Below are positions 6,396-12,356 of a stretch of DNA of 12,356 nt, piece after piece. The notes beneath the pieces are model-generated. The model ran no database searches. It had not been told where the DNA came from and saw nothing but the letters and a program-made list of their open reading frames with translations. Numbering within the stretch: position 1 is the stretch's first letter; each line of letters opens with the position of its first letter. This DNA comes from JABFRJ01 sp031379035 (GTDB lineage Bacteria; Pseudomonadota; Alphaproteobacteria; Rhizobiales; Hyphomicrobiaceae): the NCBI GenBank assembly GCA_031379035.1, contig JANNEU010000098.1:1-12356 (forward strand). Reading direction: 5' to 3'. A program made the position numbers and the translations under genes.

Positions 6396-9161
6396 ATGCT
6401 TACGTTGAAACCGACATCCCCCGCCACCGCCGCCTTCGAGCGCAAGCTTCGACTATCGAAGCTCGCTCTGGTTCTGGAAGCGGCTTGGCCAAGGCTTTGG
6501 CTGCTGATTGGCGTGGCGCTGCTGTTCGTCGGCGTGTCGATGGCGGGCCTGTGGCCCATGCTGTCTGAGACGACGCACAAAGCCGTGCTCGGCGTCTTCG
6601 GGCTCGTGGCCCTCGGAATCTTGCTGTCGCTCGCCCGTATTCCGGCCCCCACCCGTGATGCCGCCGTGCGCCGTATCGAACAACGTTCGGGTGTCCCCCA
6701 TCGCCCCGCGTCCGCCTACGAAGACACCGTCGCCGCCGCCAGCAACGATCCGGTCGCCGCTCACATCTGGGCCGCCCATAAATCCCGTCTGGCAGATGCC
6801 ATCAGCCGGCTGCATGTCGGCAGTCCATCCCCGCGCACTGACCGGCGCGATCCGCTGGCGCTCCGTGCACTTGGCCTGCTTGCTGTTGGCACACTGGCCG
6901 TTCTTGCCGGTGACGCCGCCGACGACCGTCTCGCCGCCGCTTTCCGCTTCGGTCCTCTCGCCAAGTCCGTCGACGCGCGCCTCGACGCCTGGGTGACGCC
7001 CCTGCCCTACACCGGCAAGGCGCCCGTTATGCTGGCCGACGGTGCGCGCGGCCTAGCGGTGCTCAAAACGTCGTCTGCGACGCCGAGCGAAATTCCCGTC
7101 AACAGCACCCTCTTCGTCCGCACCTCCGGCGGCATTAAAAACCTTGCGATTGAAATTACCCCCGAACATCCTGCCGGTTCACTCGCGCCGAAGCCTTTGC
7201 GGATCGAACTGCCGAAACCGGTGGCCGCTGACCCCAAAGCGCCTGCCGTCACGACCGCTCCGCCGGTCGTCACCGAGGCGGTGAGCGACGTCACCGAGCT
7301 CAAAGCCGAGATCAAAACCGGCGGTGTGGTGCGCGTGCTGTCTGGCACGTCCGAACTTGCTCGTTGGACCTTTACCGTTATTCTGGACATTCCACCCAAG
7401 GTCACTTTCACGCGCGAGCCCGAACGCTCGCTGCGCGGCGCGCTCCGCATCCCCTACAAAGTCGAGGATGACTATGGCGTGGCCTCGCTCGAAGGTCGTA
7501 TCTCGCGCTTGCGCGATAAGGCCGATACGTCCGCGAACGCCTGGGCGCGTGCCGAAAAGATCAAAGGGCCCCGCCCGCCCTACGAGCGCCCGCCGCACCT
7601 GACAATCCGTCTGCCGCAGTCCTACGCGAAGGAAGCGACCGGCGTCAGCATGCATGAACTTGGCGATCATATCTGGGCTGGCCTGCCCGTCACGGTCACG
7701 CTCATCGCCAAAGACGTGGCCGGACAGAGCGGCAAGACCGAGCCGCGCAAGATGGTGCTGCCGTCGCGCCAGTTTTCCAAGCCGCTGGCGCGCGCTGTGG
7801 TCGAGCAGCGCCGCGCCCTCGTCGATGATCCACGCCAGCGCCGCCAGGTGTTGCGCGCCCTCGATGCCATTACGCTCGCGCCCGAATCCGGGGTCAAGGA
7901 CACACACGTCTATCTTGGCCTGCGGTCTGTCTACTGGCGCCTGCTGCATGACAGCTCGCGCGTCGCCCGCAACAGCGCCGCAGCCCAACTCTGGCAGATC
8001 GCGCTGCGCATCGAAGACGGTTCGCTGTCGGACGCCGAGCGCGCCCTCAAGGCCGCGCAGGAAAACCTCCGGAAGGCGCTGGAAAACGGCGCGACGGACG
8101 AAGAACTCAAGCAGCTCATGCAGGAGCTGCGGCAGGCTATGGCCAACTTCATGCAGGAATTGGCCAAGAACGCCGAGAACCAGCCGCCGATGGACAGCCA
8201 GGGTATGGACCCGAGCCAGATGCTCTCGTCGAAAGACCTTGAGCAAATGATGCAGAACCTTGAGAACATGGCGCGCTCTGGCAACAAGGATCAGGCGCAG
8301 CAAATGTTGTCTGAGTTGCAGGATCTCATGGACCGCCTGCAGTCCGGCCGCATGGCAGGACAGCAGGGTCAACAAGGCGGCCAGGGCCAGCAGCTCATGA
8401 ACGAGTTGGGCGAACTGCTCGGCAAAGAGCAGCAGCTGCTCGACGACACCTTCCGTCAGCAGCGCCAAGGCCAACAGGGCGACCAAGGACAGCAGGGTCA
8501 ACAAGGTCAGGGCCAGCAGGGCCAGCCAGGTCAGCCCGGACAGCGTGGCCAGCAAGGACAACGCGGCCAGAACGGCCAGCCCGGTCAGAATGGTCAACCC
8601 GGACAACAGGGCCAACGCCAGCCTGGACAAGGCCAAGGACAGCCCGGTCAGCAAGGTCAGGGTCAAGGTCAGGGCGGCCAAGGCCTCGGCGACCGCCAGC
8701 AAGCGCTGCGCGGCATGCTCGACAAACTCCAGCGCGGCATGGGTCAGGCCGGCATCGACAGCCCCCAGCAGTTCGGTGACGCGGGCAAGGCCATGGAAGA
8801 AGCCGAGAAGGCATTGCGCAACGGCGACCTCGAGGGTGCCGCAGATGCTGAGGGCCGCGCCCTCGATAAGCTGCGCGAAGGTGCGCGTTCCATGGCCGAA
8901 CAGATGGCCAAACAGCGCGGCCAACGCGCCGGCCGTGGCAATGGCCAGGGACCAAACGGGGTGCCCCCGCAGCTCGACCCGCTCGGCCGGGCGCAAAGCC
9001 AGACCGACGGCTCCGATCCCGGCACCGGCGTAAAAGTTCCCGATCAGATCGACGTCCAACGCGCCCGCGAGATCCTCGAAGAACTGCGCCGCCGCCTTGG
9101 CGAAAACACGCGCCCAACATTCGAGCTCGAATACCTGGAGCGGCTATTGAAGCAGTTCTGA
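6396..9161 (+). CDS. TIGR02302 family protein (DUF4175), membrane-anchored with Gln/Gly-rich tract
   Basis: This 921-residue protein belongs to the alphaproteobacterial low-complexity family TIGR02302, whose function is unknown. It has hydrophobic segments near residues 33-53, 62-82 and 155-172. A probable periplasmic region with beta-sandwich-like stretches follows (WVTPLPYTGKAPVML near 199-213; PKVTFTREPERSLRGALRIPYKVEDDYGV near 332-362). Next comes a helical, coiled-coil-prone section rich in LRQAM/LEQMMQNL (about 520-650), a Gln/Gly/Pro tract (about 655-767), and a conserved helical tail ending RAREILEELRRRLGENT and LEYLERLLKQF. The ATG at 6396 has no strong ribosome site but gives a normal N-terminus. 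It stands alone on the plus strand between two minus-strand groups, convergent with the crotonase gene. The family is probably tied to the cell envelope, but no activity can be assigned. Confidence 0.93.
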   Translation: MLTLKPTSPATAAFERKLRLSKLALVLEAAWPRLWLLIGVALLFVGVSMAGLWPMLSETTHKAVLGVFGLVALGILLSLARIPAPTRDAAVRRIEQRSGVPHRPASAYEDTVAAASNDPVAAHIWAAHKSRLADAISRLHVGSPSPRTDRRDPLALRALGLLAVGTLAVLAGDAADDRLAAAFRFGPLAKSVDARLDAWVTPLPYTGKAPVMLADGARGLAVLKTSSATPSEIPVNSTLFVRTSGGIKNLAIEITPEHPAGSLAPKPLRIELPKPVAADPKAPAVTTAPPVVTEAVSDVTELKAEIKTGGVVRVLSGTSELARWTFTVILDIPPKVTFTREPERSLRGALRIPYKVEDDYGVASLEGRISRLRDKADTSANAWARAEKIKGPRPPYERPPHLTIRLPQSYAKEATGVSMHELGDHIWAGLPVTVTLIAKDVAGQSGKTEPRKMVLPSRQFSKPLARAVVEQRRALVDDPRQRRQVLRALDAITLAPESGVKDTHVYLGLRSVYWRLLHDSSRVARNSAAAQLWQIALRIEDGSLSDAERALKAAQENLRKALENGATDEELKQLMQELRQAMANFMQELAKNAENQPPMDSQGMDPSQMLSSKDLEQMMQNLENMARSGNKDQAQQMLSELQDLMDRLQSGRMAGQQGQQGGQGQQLMNELGELLGKEQQLLDDTFRQQRQGQQGDQGQQGQQGQGQQGQPGQPGQRGQQGQRGQNGQPGQNGQPGQQGQRQPGQGQGQPGQQGQGQGQGGQGLGDRQQALRGMLDKLQRGMGQAGIDSPQQFGDAGKAMEEAEKALRNGDLEGAADAEGRALDKLREGARSMAEQMAKQRGQRAGRGNGQGPNGVPPQLDPLGRAQSQTDGSDPGTGVKVPDQIDVQRAREILEELRRRLGENTRPTFELEYLERLLKQF
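8361..8690 (+). repeat. In-frame Gln/Gly low-complexity tract within the TIGR02302 gene
   Basis: Roughly 330 bases encode degenerate repeats of short units such as GQQGQ, GQPGQ and GQNGQPGQ, with CAG/CAA and GGC/GGT/GGA codons mixed. The codon mixing shows selection on the amino-acid pattern and not recent DNA duplication. Length variation between strains would be expected here. The composition resembles collagen-like or flexible linker regions, although the strict Gly-X-Y period is broken. Confidence 0.85.
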
Positions 9162-9175
9162 CGAAGCGGGACAGC

Positions 9176-9191
9176 GGGACTAAAACGTCCC
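9176..9191. terminator. Possible bidirectional hairpin between convergent genes
   Basis: GGGAC-TAAAAC-GTCCC forms a 5-base-pair stem at the junction of the TIGR02302 and crotonase genes and overlaps the crotonase stop. Flanking GCGGGAC and CCCCGC bases could lengthen it imperfectly. There is no T-run on either strand, so termination is only a possibility. Confidence 0.25.
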
Positions 9192-9965
9192 ACCCCGCCC
9201 CGCGCCGTCAGCGAACCGTTGCGCGCCGGCTATCGTCTCACCTGTCGCAATCACGTCGAGTCCGCCACGCATTTCGTCTTGCAGCGCGGCGTCGAAATCG
9301 AGATCCCATTGCGCTATAGCTGAGCGCCGGTCATTGCGCAGACAGGCTTGTGGAAACGCCGCCAGTTGCTTTGCCAGCTGCACGGCGGCCGCACGCGCCT
9401 GCCCTTTGGGCACCACACGGTTTGCCAGCCCGATGGTGAGTGCCTCGTCCGCCATCACCGGCCGTCCTGTCAGAATGAGATCCATCGCCCGGGAGTGACC
9501 GATCAATCGTGGCAGGCGGATCGTACCGCCATCAATCAGCGGCACGCCAAACCGTCTGCAGAAGATGCCGAACACCGCGTCCTCAGCAACGACTCGCATA
9601 TCCGCCCACAATGCCAATTCCATGCCGCCGGCAACCGCATAACCTTCAATCGCTGCTATCACCGGCTTCGACAACACCATCCGGCTTGGTCCCATGGGTG
9701 CTATCGTATCGCGACTGTCGATGTCGCGGCGCTTCTCCAGATCGCCCACGGCGACTGCCTTCAAATCCGCGCCGGCGCAGAACGTATCACCTACACCTGT
9801 GAACACTGCCACCGACGCGCTCGAGTCAGCATCAAACGCCTGGAACGCTTCGAATAGCTTCGCCGCCGTCGCACCGTTGACGGCGTTCTTCCGCTCCGGC
9901 CGGTTGATCGCAATGATCGTCACCGCGTCGTCGCGGGTGACGATGACAGATTGATCTGCTGACAT
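9180..9965 (-). CDS. Enoyl-CoA hydratase/isomerase (crotonase) family protein
   Basis: This 261-residue protein has the crotonase fold, used to add water to, isomerise or cleave acyl-CoA esters. It has NRPERKNAVN near 21-30, the oxyanion-hole motif CAGADLK at 63-69 and GYAVAGGMELAL at 108-119. E116 matches the first catalytic glutamate of enoyl-CoA hydratase. The second glutamate, normally in a PE(I/L) motif, is replaced: here the sequence is FGVPLIDGGTIRLPR, with L143 in that place. A normal syn-hydration mechanism is therefore doubtful, and isomerase or other crotonase chemistry is as likely. The ATG at 9963-9965 has GGAG 6 bases upstream; the longer reading frame back to 10070 runs into the palindromic repeat and is not protein-like. 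It lies 146 bases after the CMLE-like lyase and is probably co-transcribed with it. Confidence 0.88.
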   Translation of the reverse strand: MSADQSVIVTRDDAVTIIAINRPERKNAVNGATAAKLFEAFQAFDADSSASVAVFTGVGDTFCAGADLKAVAVGDLEKRRDIDSRDTIAPMGPSRMVLSKPVIAAIEGYAVAGGMELALWADMRVVAEDAVFGIFCRRFGVPLIDGGTIRLPRLIGHSRAMDLILTGRPVMADEALTIGLANRVVPKGQARAAAVQLAKQLAAFPQACLRNDRRSAIAQWDLDFDAALQDEMRGGLDVIATGETIAGAQRFADGAGRGGTF

Positions 9966-9991
9966 GACGTGCTCCACAAAAGAACTGGACC

Positions 9992-10116
9992 CGTAGGGCG
10001 CAACAGCGGTTACGCGTATTGCGCCGTAAACCGCGACGACCCAACAATTTTGCATCGTACATCCGCGCAAGCGCGGCGCAATACGGCCGCTAAAACGCGA
10101 CCTATTGCGCCCTACG
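9992..10116. repeat. Compound palindromic repeat (GTAGGGCGCAA family)
   Basis: CGTAGGGCGCAACA at 9992-10005 is the inverted partner (13 of 14) of TATTGCGCCCTACG at 10103-10116. Inside are two further inverted copies, near 10018-10029 and 10074-10087. The 125 bases could fold either as one long cruciform or as two hairpins in tandem (for example GGCGCAA/TTGCGCC at 9997-10025). Repeats beginning GTAGGGCG are widespread dispersed intergenic palindromes. Its right end reads into the lyase gene and supplies its TAG stop. Confidence 0.75.
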
Positions 10117-11467
10117 AACTCACGCGATGCGCACCCAGCACACGATCAATCATCGCGTTTGCACTGCCAAGATATTGCGCCGGATCGACCAGCTTCTGCA
10201 ACGTCACGTCATCAATTGCCGCCGTCACTTGGGGGTCGTTGCGTAGCTCTTCCAACAGCATCGTGCCGCCGTCGAGTGCCTTACGGCACGCGGCATAGAC
10301 GCAATCATGCGCTGGCCCACGGCCGATCTTTTCCGCCACTGCCATCATCACCGCTTCGGCGACAATGAGCCCCCCGGTCATATCCAGGTTCTTGCGCATG
10401 CGGGCGGCATCGACGATCAACCCGCCGGCCAGAAACTTCGCTTGGGTCAGCGCGCCGCCCGTGGCGATGAAGGCCCGCGGCAGTGCAATCCATTCAAGGT
10501 GCCACGGTCCTGTCGCGCGCTCATGATCCGCACCTGCGAGACTATCCAGCATCAGCCCCACGTCCTGCCGCACGCTCCGTGCACTCGCCGCCATCAACTC
10601 CGCGCTGATCGGATTACGCTTCTGCGGCATCGTCGACGACGAGCCACGTCCCGGCATGAACGGCTCGAAAGCCTCGCCCACTTCCGTTTGCATCAGCAGC
10701 ATCACGTCGGTGGCAATCTTCCCCAGTGAGCCTGTGATCAAACCAAGCAAGGCGACTGCCTCGGCGAGACCATCGCGCGCGACATGCCACGGCACGGTTG
10801 GAATGCCGAGCTTCAGTTCAACACACAGCGCGTCGCTGACAGCCAGGCCCTTGCCCTTGAGTGATGCGAGCGTGCCCGCTGCGCCCGCAAATGAGCCGAC
10901 CAGTACGCGCGGCTTGAGTTGTGCCAATCGCTCGCGATGCCGATCGATCATCGACAGCCACACGGCCACCTTGAGCCCGAACGTCGTCGGTAGCGCGTGC
11001 TGCAGATGCGTGCGCCCCGCCATCACCGTGTCGCGATGCTTGTCGGCCAGCTTGGCAAAATCCGCAGCAATCACTTTGAGATCCGCATCCACCAGATCGA
11101 GCGCTGCGCGAACCTGCAGAACGGTCGCGGTATCCATGATGTCTTGCGTCGTCGCGCCCCAATGCAGGTAGCGGCCCGCCTCGCCGCACTGCTTTTGCAA
11201 TTGGTGCACGACGCCGACGATGGGATAACCGACCAAATCGGTTTCCGTCTTGAGCTTGGCGAGGTCCATCTTCGACGCATCCGCACCCTTGGCGATGGCA
11301 ATCGCCGCTTCCGCCGGGATCAACCCAAGCGCGCCCTGCACCTTAGCGAGCGCCACCTCCACATCGACATAACGCGCCACCAGCGCCTCATCCGAGAAGA
11401 TCGCCCGCATTTCCGGCGAGCCAAACGCATCGCGGAAAATAGCACTGTCGAAGACGGTTGCGGGCAT
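10112..11467 (-). CDS. 3-carboxy-cis,cis-muconate cycloisomerase-like lyase (adenylosuccinate lyase/fumarase superfamily)
   Basis: This 451-residue protein belongs to the fumarase/aspartase superfamily, in the branch holding PurB and PcaB. The three superfamily regions are present: HWGATTQDIMDT at 102-113, GRTHLQHALP at 151-160, and the flexible catalytic loop GSSSTMPQKRNP at 275-286. HERATGPWHLEW near 315-326 and the length of about 450 residues fit bacterial carboxymuconate cycloisomerases better than purine-pathway PurB. PcaB would cyclise 3-carboxymuconate in protocatechuate breakdown, fitting the CoA-transferase of the same region, but other lyase substrates are possible, so no symbol is given. 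The ATG at 11465-11467 has AAGGA 8 bases upstream. It is divergent from the ABM-domain gene, with a perfect 13-base palindrome between them. Its TAG stop lies in the terminal bases of a palindromic repeat. Confidence 0.82.
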   Translation of the reverse strand: MPATVFDSAIFRDAFGSPEMRAIFSDEALVARYVDVEVALAKVQGALGLIPAEAAIAIAKGADASKMDLAKLKTETDLVGYPIVGVVHQLQKQCGEAGRYLHWGATTQDIMDTATVLQVRAALDLVDADLKVIAADFAKLADKHRDTVMAGRTHLQHALPTTFGLKVAVWLSMIDRHRERLAQLKPRVLVGSFAGAAGTLASLKGKGLAVSDALCVELKLGIPTVPWHVARDGLAEAVALLGLITGSLGKIATDVMLLMQTEVGEAFEPFMPGRGSSSTMPQKRNPISAELMAASARSVRQDVGLMLDSLAGADHERATGPWHLEWIALPRAFIATGGALTQAKFLAGGLIVDAARMRKNLDMTGGLIVAEAVMMAVAEKIGRGPAHDCVYAACRKALDGGTMLLEELRNDPQVTAAIDDVTLQKLVDPAQYLGSANAMIDRVLGAHRVSS

Positions 11468-11487
11468 TTTGCGGATCCTTGTCGAGA

Positions 11488-11500
11488 CGCAATTATTGCG
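11488..11500. promoter_or_regulatory. Perfect palindrome in divergent promoter region, candidate operator
   Basis: CGCAAT-T-ATTGCG is a perfect 13-base palindrome, 20 bases upstream of the lyase start in the 137-base gap shared with the ABM-domain gene. A site of this size and place commonly binds a dimeric repressor or activator. No regulator gene lies beside it, so its binding protein is unknown. Confidence 0.45.
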
Positions 11501-11604
11501 ATGTTGTGATCGGCAGTGGCAAGGTTTAGGGGCCCTGTCAAACGAACCGACATCGCCGAACCAGACAACAAGGCACACCAACCGCAGATCAACAGGAGCA
11601 TCCC

Positions 11605-11916
11605 TTGAGTACGATTGGTATTTTCATCGAACACCGCACGCTGCCAGGCAAACGCGATGCAGTCTTCGCGATTTGGAAAAGACATATGGCACCGGCCATT
11701 GCCGAAAACCCGGGGCACCTCGACTACTTCTATGGCCTTGCCGACAAAGATCCCGATACACTTCTGGTGTTCCAGAGGTACCGTGACCATGCCGCCGCTG
11801 CAGCGTTCCTGCAGCATCCATCCTATTTGGCCTATCAGGCCGAAGTTGAGCGCCTCCTGCAAGGTCCGCCAACCGTCAGGTCTGCCAGTATCGCTTGGAC
11901 CAAGGCTGATCACTGA
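11605..11916 (+). CDS. Antibiotic biosynthesis monooxygenase (ABM) domain protein, putative quinol monooxygenase
   Basis: This 103-residue protein is a single ABM domain (ferredoxin-like dimeric alpha/beta barrel; YgiN/LsrG-type). The pattern is an opening strand GIFIEHRTLPGKRD, a helix with W24 and the PAIAENPGHLDYFYGL strand, a second strand DTLLVFQRYRD, then AAFLQHPSYLAYQAEV. Members act as cofactor-free oxygenases on quinols, or as isomerases or degradation enzymes for small molecules. No conserved residue fixes the substrate. The start is TTG at 11605, supported by AGGAG at 11594-11598 with 6-base spacing; no better in-frame ATG exists. It is divergent from the CMLE-like lyase, so shared control is plausible, and a role in aromatic or quinone metabolism would fit. 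About 135 bases separate it from the EF-hand gene. Confidence 0.82.
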   Translation: MSTIGIFIEHRTLPGKRDAVFAIWKRHMAPAIAENPGHLDYFYGLADKDPDTLLVFQRYRDHAAAAAFLQHPSYLAYQAEVERLLQGPPTVRSASIAWTKADH

Positions 11917-12014
11917 TGATCTGCCGATGTCCGCGCACTTGCACCGGTGAATTCAAAATGAACATCCAGCCCATCTGACGTTCATGGCGCGGAGCCCACC
12001 CTTCATACATCGCC

Positions 12015-12030
12015 GGGGTTATCAGACCCC
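12015..12030 (+). other. Short hairpin in EF-hand gene leader
   Basis: GGGGT-TATCAG-ACCCC forms a 5-base-pair stem 8 bases before the AAAGGAG ribosome site of the EF-hand gene. It could affect mRNA stability or translation, but its size makes chance equally likely. Confidence 0.2.
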
Positions 12031-12051
12031 ATCCTGCAAAGGAGTACGATC

Positions 12052-12356
12052 ATGAAGAAAGTTCTTTCCGCCTCTCTCCTCGCTCTGGCGTTGGCCACCG
12101 CTGGTCACGCCAATGCTCAGACGTCCCCGATGCCTTCACCCGCTGCTGCTCCGGGCGCCGCACCTTCTGCACCCGCTGCGCCAGTACAAATGGATCCGGC
12201 ATCCGAAGCCAAGTTCAAGGCAGCCGATCCGAAGGCCACGGGCTTCATCGAGGGCGCGGCGCTTAAGCCGTATGAGCCTGCCATGAAGGAAATCGACGCC
12301 GACAAGGACGGCAAGATCTCGCGCGCCGAGTTCGCCAGCGCCGTCAAAGCCGGGAT
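12052..12356 (+). CDS. Secreted EF-hand domain protein (3' end beyond window)
   Basis: The window holds 101 codons of a gene that continues past its edge. MKKVLSASLLALALATAGHANA is a clear Sec signal peptide with a probable cut after ANA (residues 20-22). An Ala/Pro-rich linker follows to about residue 46. Residues 82-93 (DADKDGKISRAE) form a canonical calcium-binding EF-hand loop, with acidic ligands at positions 1, 3, 5 and 12. The stretch DPKATGFIEGAA at 59-70 resembles a decayed first EF-hand lacking the final glutamate. It is therefore probably a periplasmic or exported calcium-binding protein. The ATG at 12052 has an excellent AAAGGAG site at 12038-12044, 7 bases upstream. It follows the ABM-domain gene by 135 bases and may have its own promoter. 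Partner and role are unknown. Confidence 0.85.
   Translation, partial: MKKVLSASLLALALATAGHANAQTSPMPSPAAAPGAAPSAPAAPVQMDPASEAKFKAADPKATGFIEGAALKPYEPAMKEIDADKDGKISRAEFASAVKAG

Noticed and set aside
7179..9059. Antisense open frame of 626 codons over the TIGR02302 gene
   Set aside because: It mirrors the GC-rich, repetitive coding strand, gives leucine/alanine-rich low-complexity protein with no recognisable fold, and has no ribosome site.

Overview
The window comes from a GC-rich alphaproteobacterium, most likely of the order Hyphomicrobiales (Rhizobiales). The main evidence is a 921-residue TIGR02302/DUF4175 protein, a family essentially limited to Alphaproteobacteria. Rhizobial-style intergenic palindromes and the mix of nitrate-uptake and CoA-ester catabolic genes agree with this. 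No tRNA, rRNA, CRISPR array or classical transposase was seen.

Layout. (1) Positions 1-1934, plus strand: the 3' part of a nitrate ABC-importer operon, with the tail of the binding protein (nrtA), the permease (nrtB) and the ATPase (nrtD). (2) 1987-2715, plus strand: an FNR/DNR-type regulator without cysteines. A perfect TTGA-N6-TCAA site lies just upstream of it, which suggests autoregulation and control by low oxygen or nitrogen oxides. (3) 6067-2735, minus strand: a catabolic operon running CoA-transferase subunit A, an uncharacterised double zinc-ribbon protein, CoA-transferase subunit B, then an SDR dehydrogenase. The A and B genes, normally adjacent, are about 1.1 kb apart. The gap holds a palindromic repeat, the zinc-ribbon gene, and a frameshifted S23-type four-helix-bundle gene flanked by inverted arrays of a 7-base unit. 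(4) 6396-9161, plus strand: the TIGR02302 membrane protein with a long Gln/Gly repeat tract. (5) 11467-9180, minus strand: a fumarase/CMLE-superfamily lyase followed by a crotonase-fold protein, separated by a 125-bp palindromic repeat that supplies the lyase stop codon. (6) 11605 to the end, plus strand: a small ABM-domain protein, then the start of a secreted EF-hand protein.

How the genes work together. The nitrate importer and the FNR-type regulator form one functional unit: nitrate supply plus a sensor-regulator. The minus-strand genes (CoA transferase, SDR, crotonase, CMLE-like lyase) suggest breakdown of an aromatic or dicarboxylic acid through CoA esters, but no substrate can be named from sequence.

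The most unusual feature is the segment at about 4271-4746. A gene of the family encoded inside 23S rRNA intervening sequences sits outside rRNA, between ends that could pair with each other. It looks like a stand-alone IVS-like element that has decayed by a one-base frameshift.
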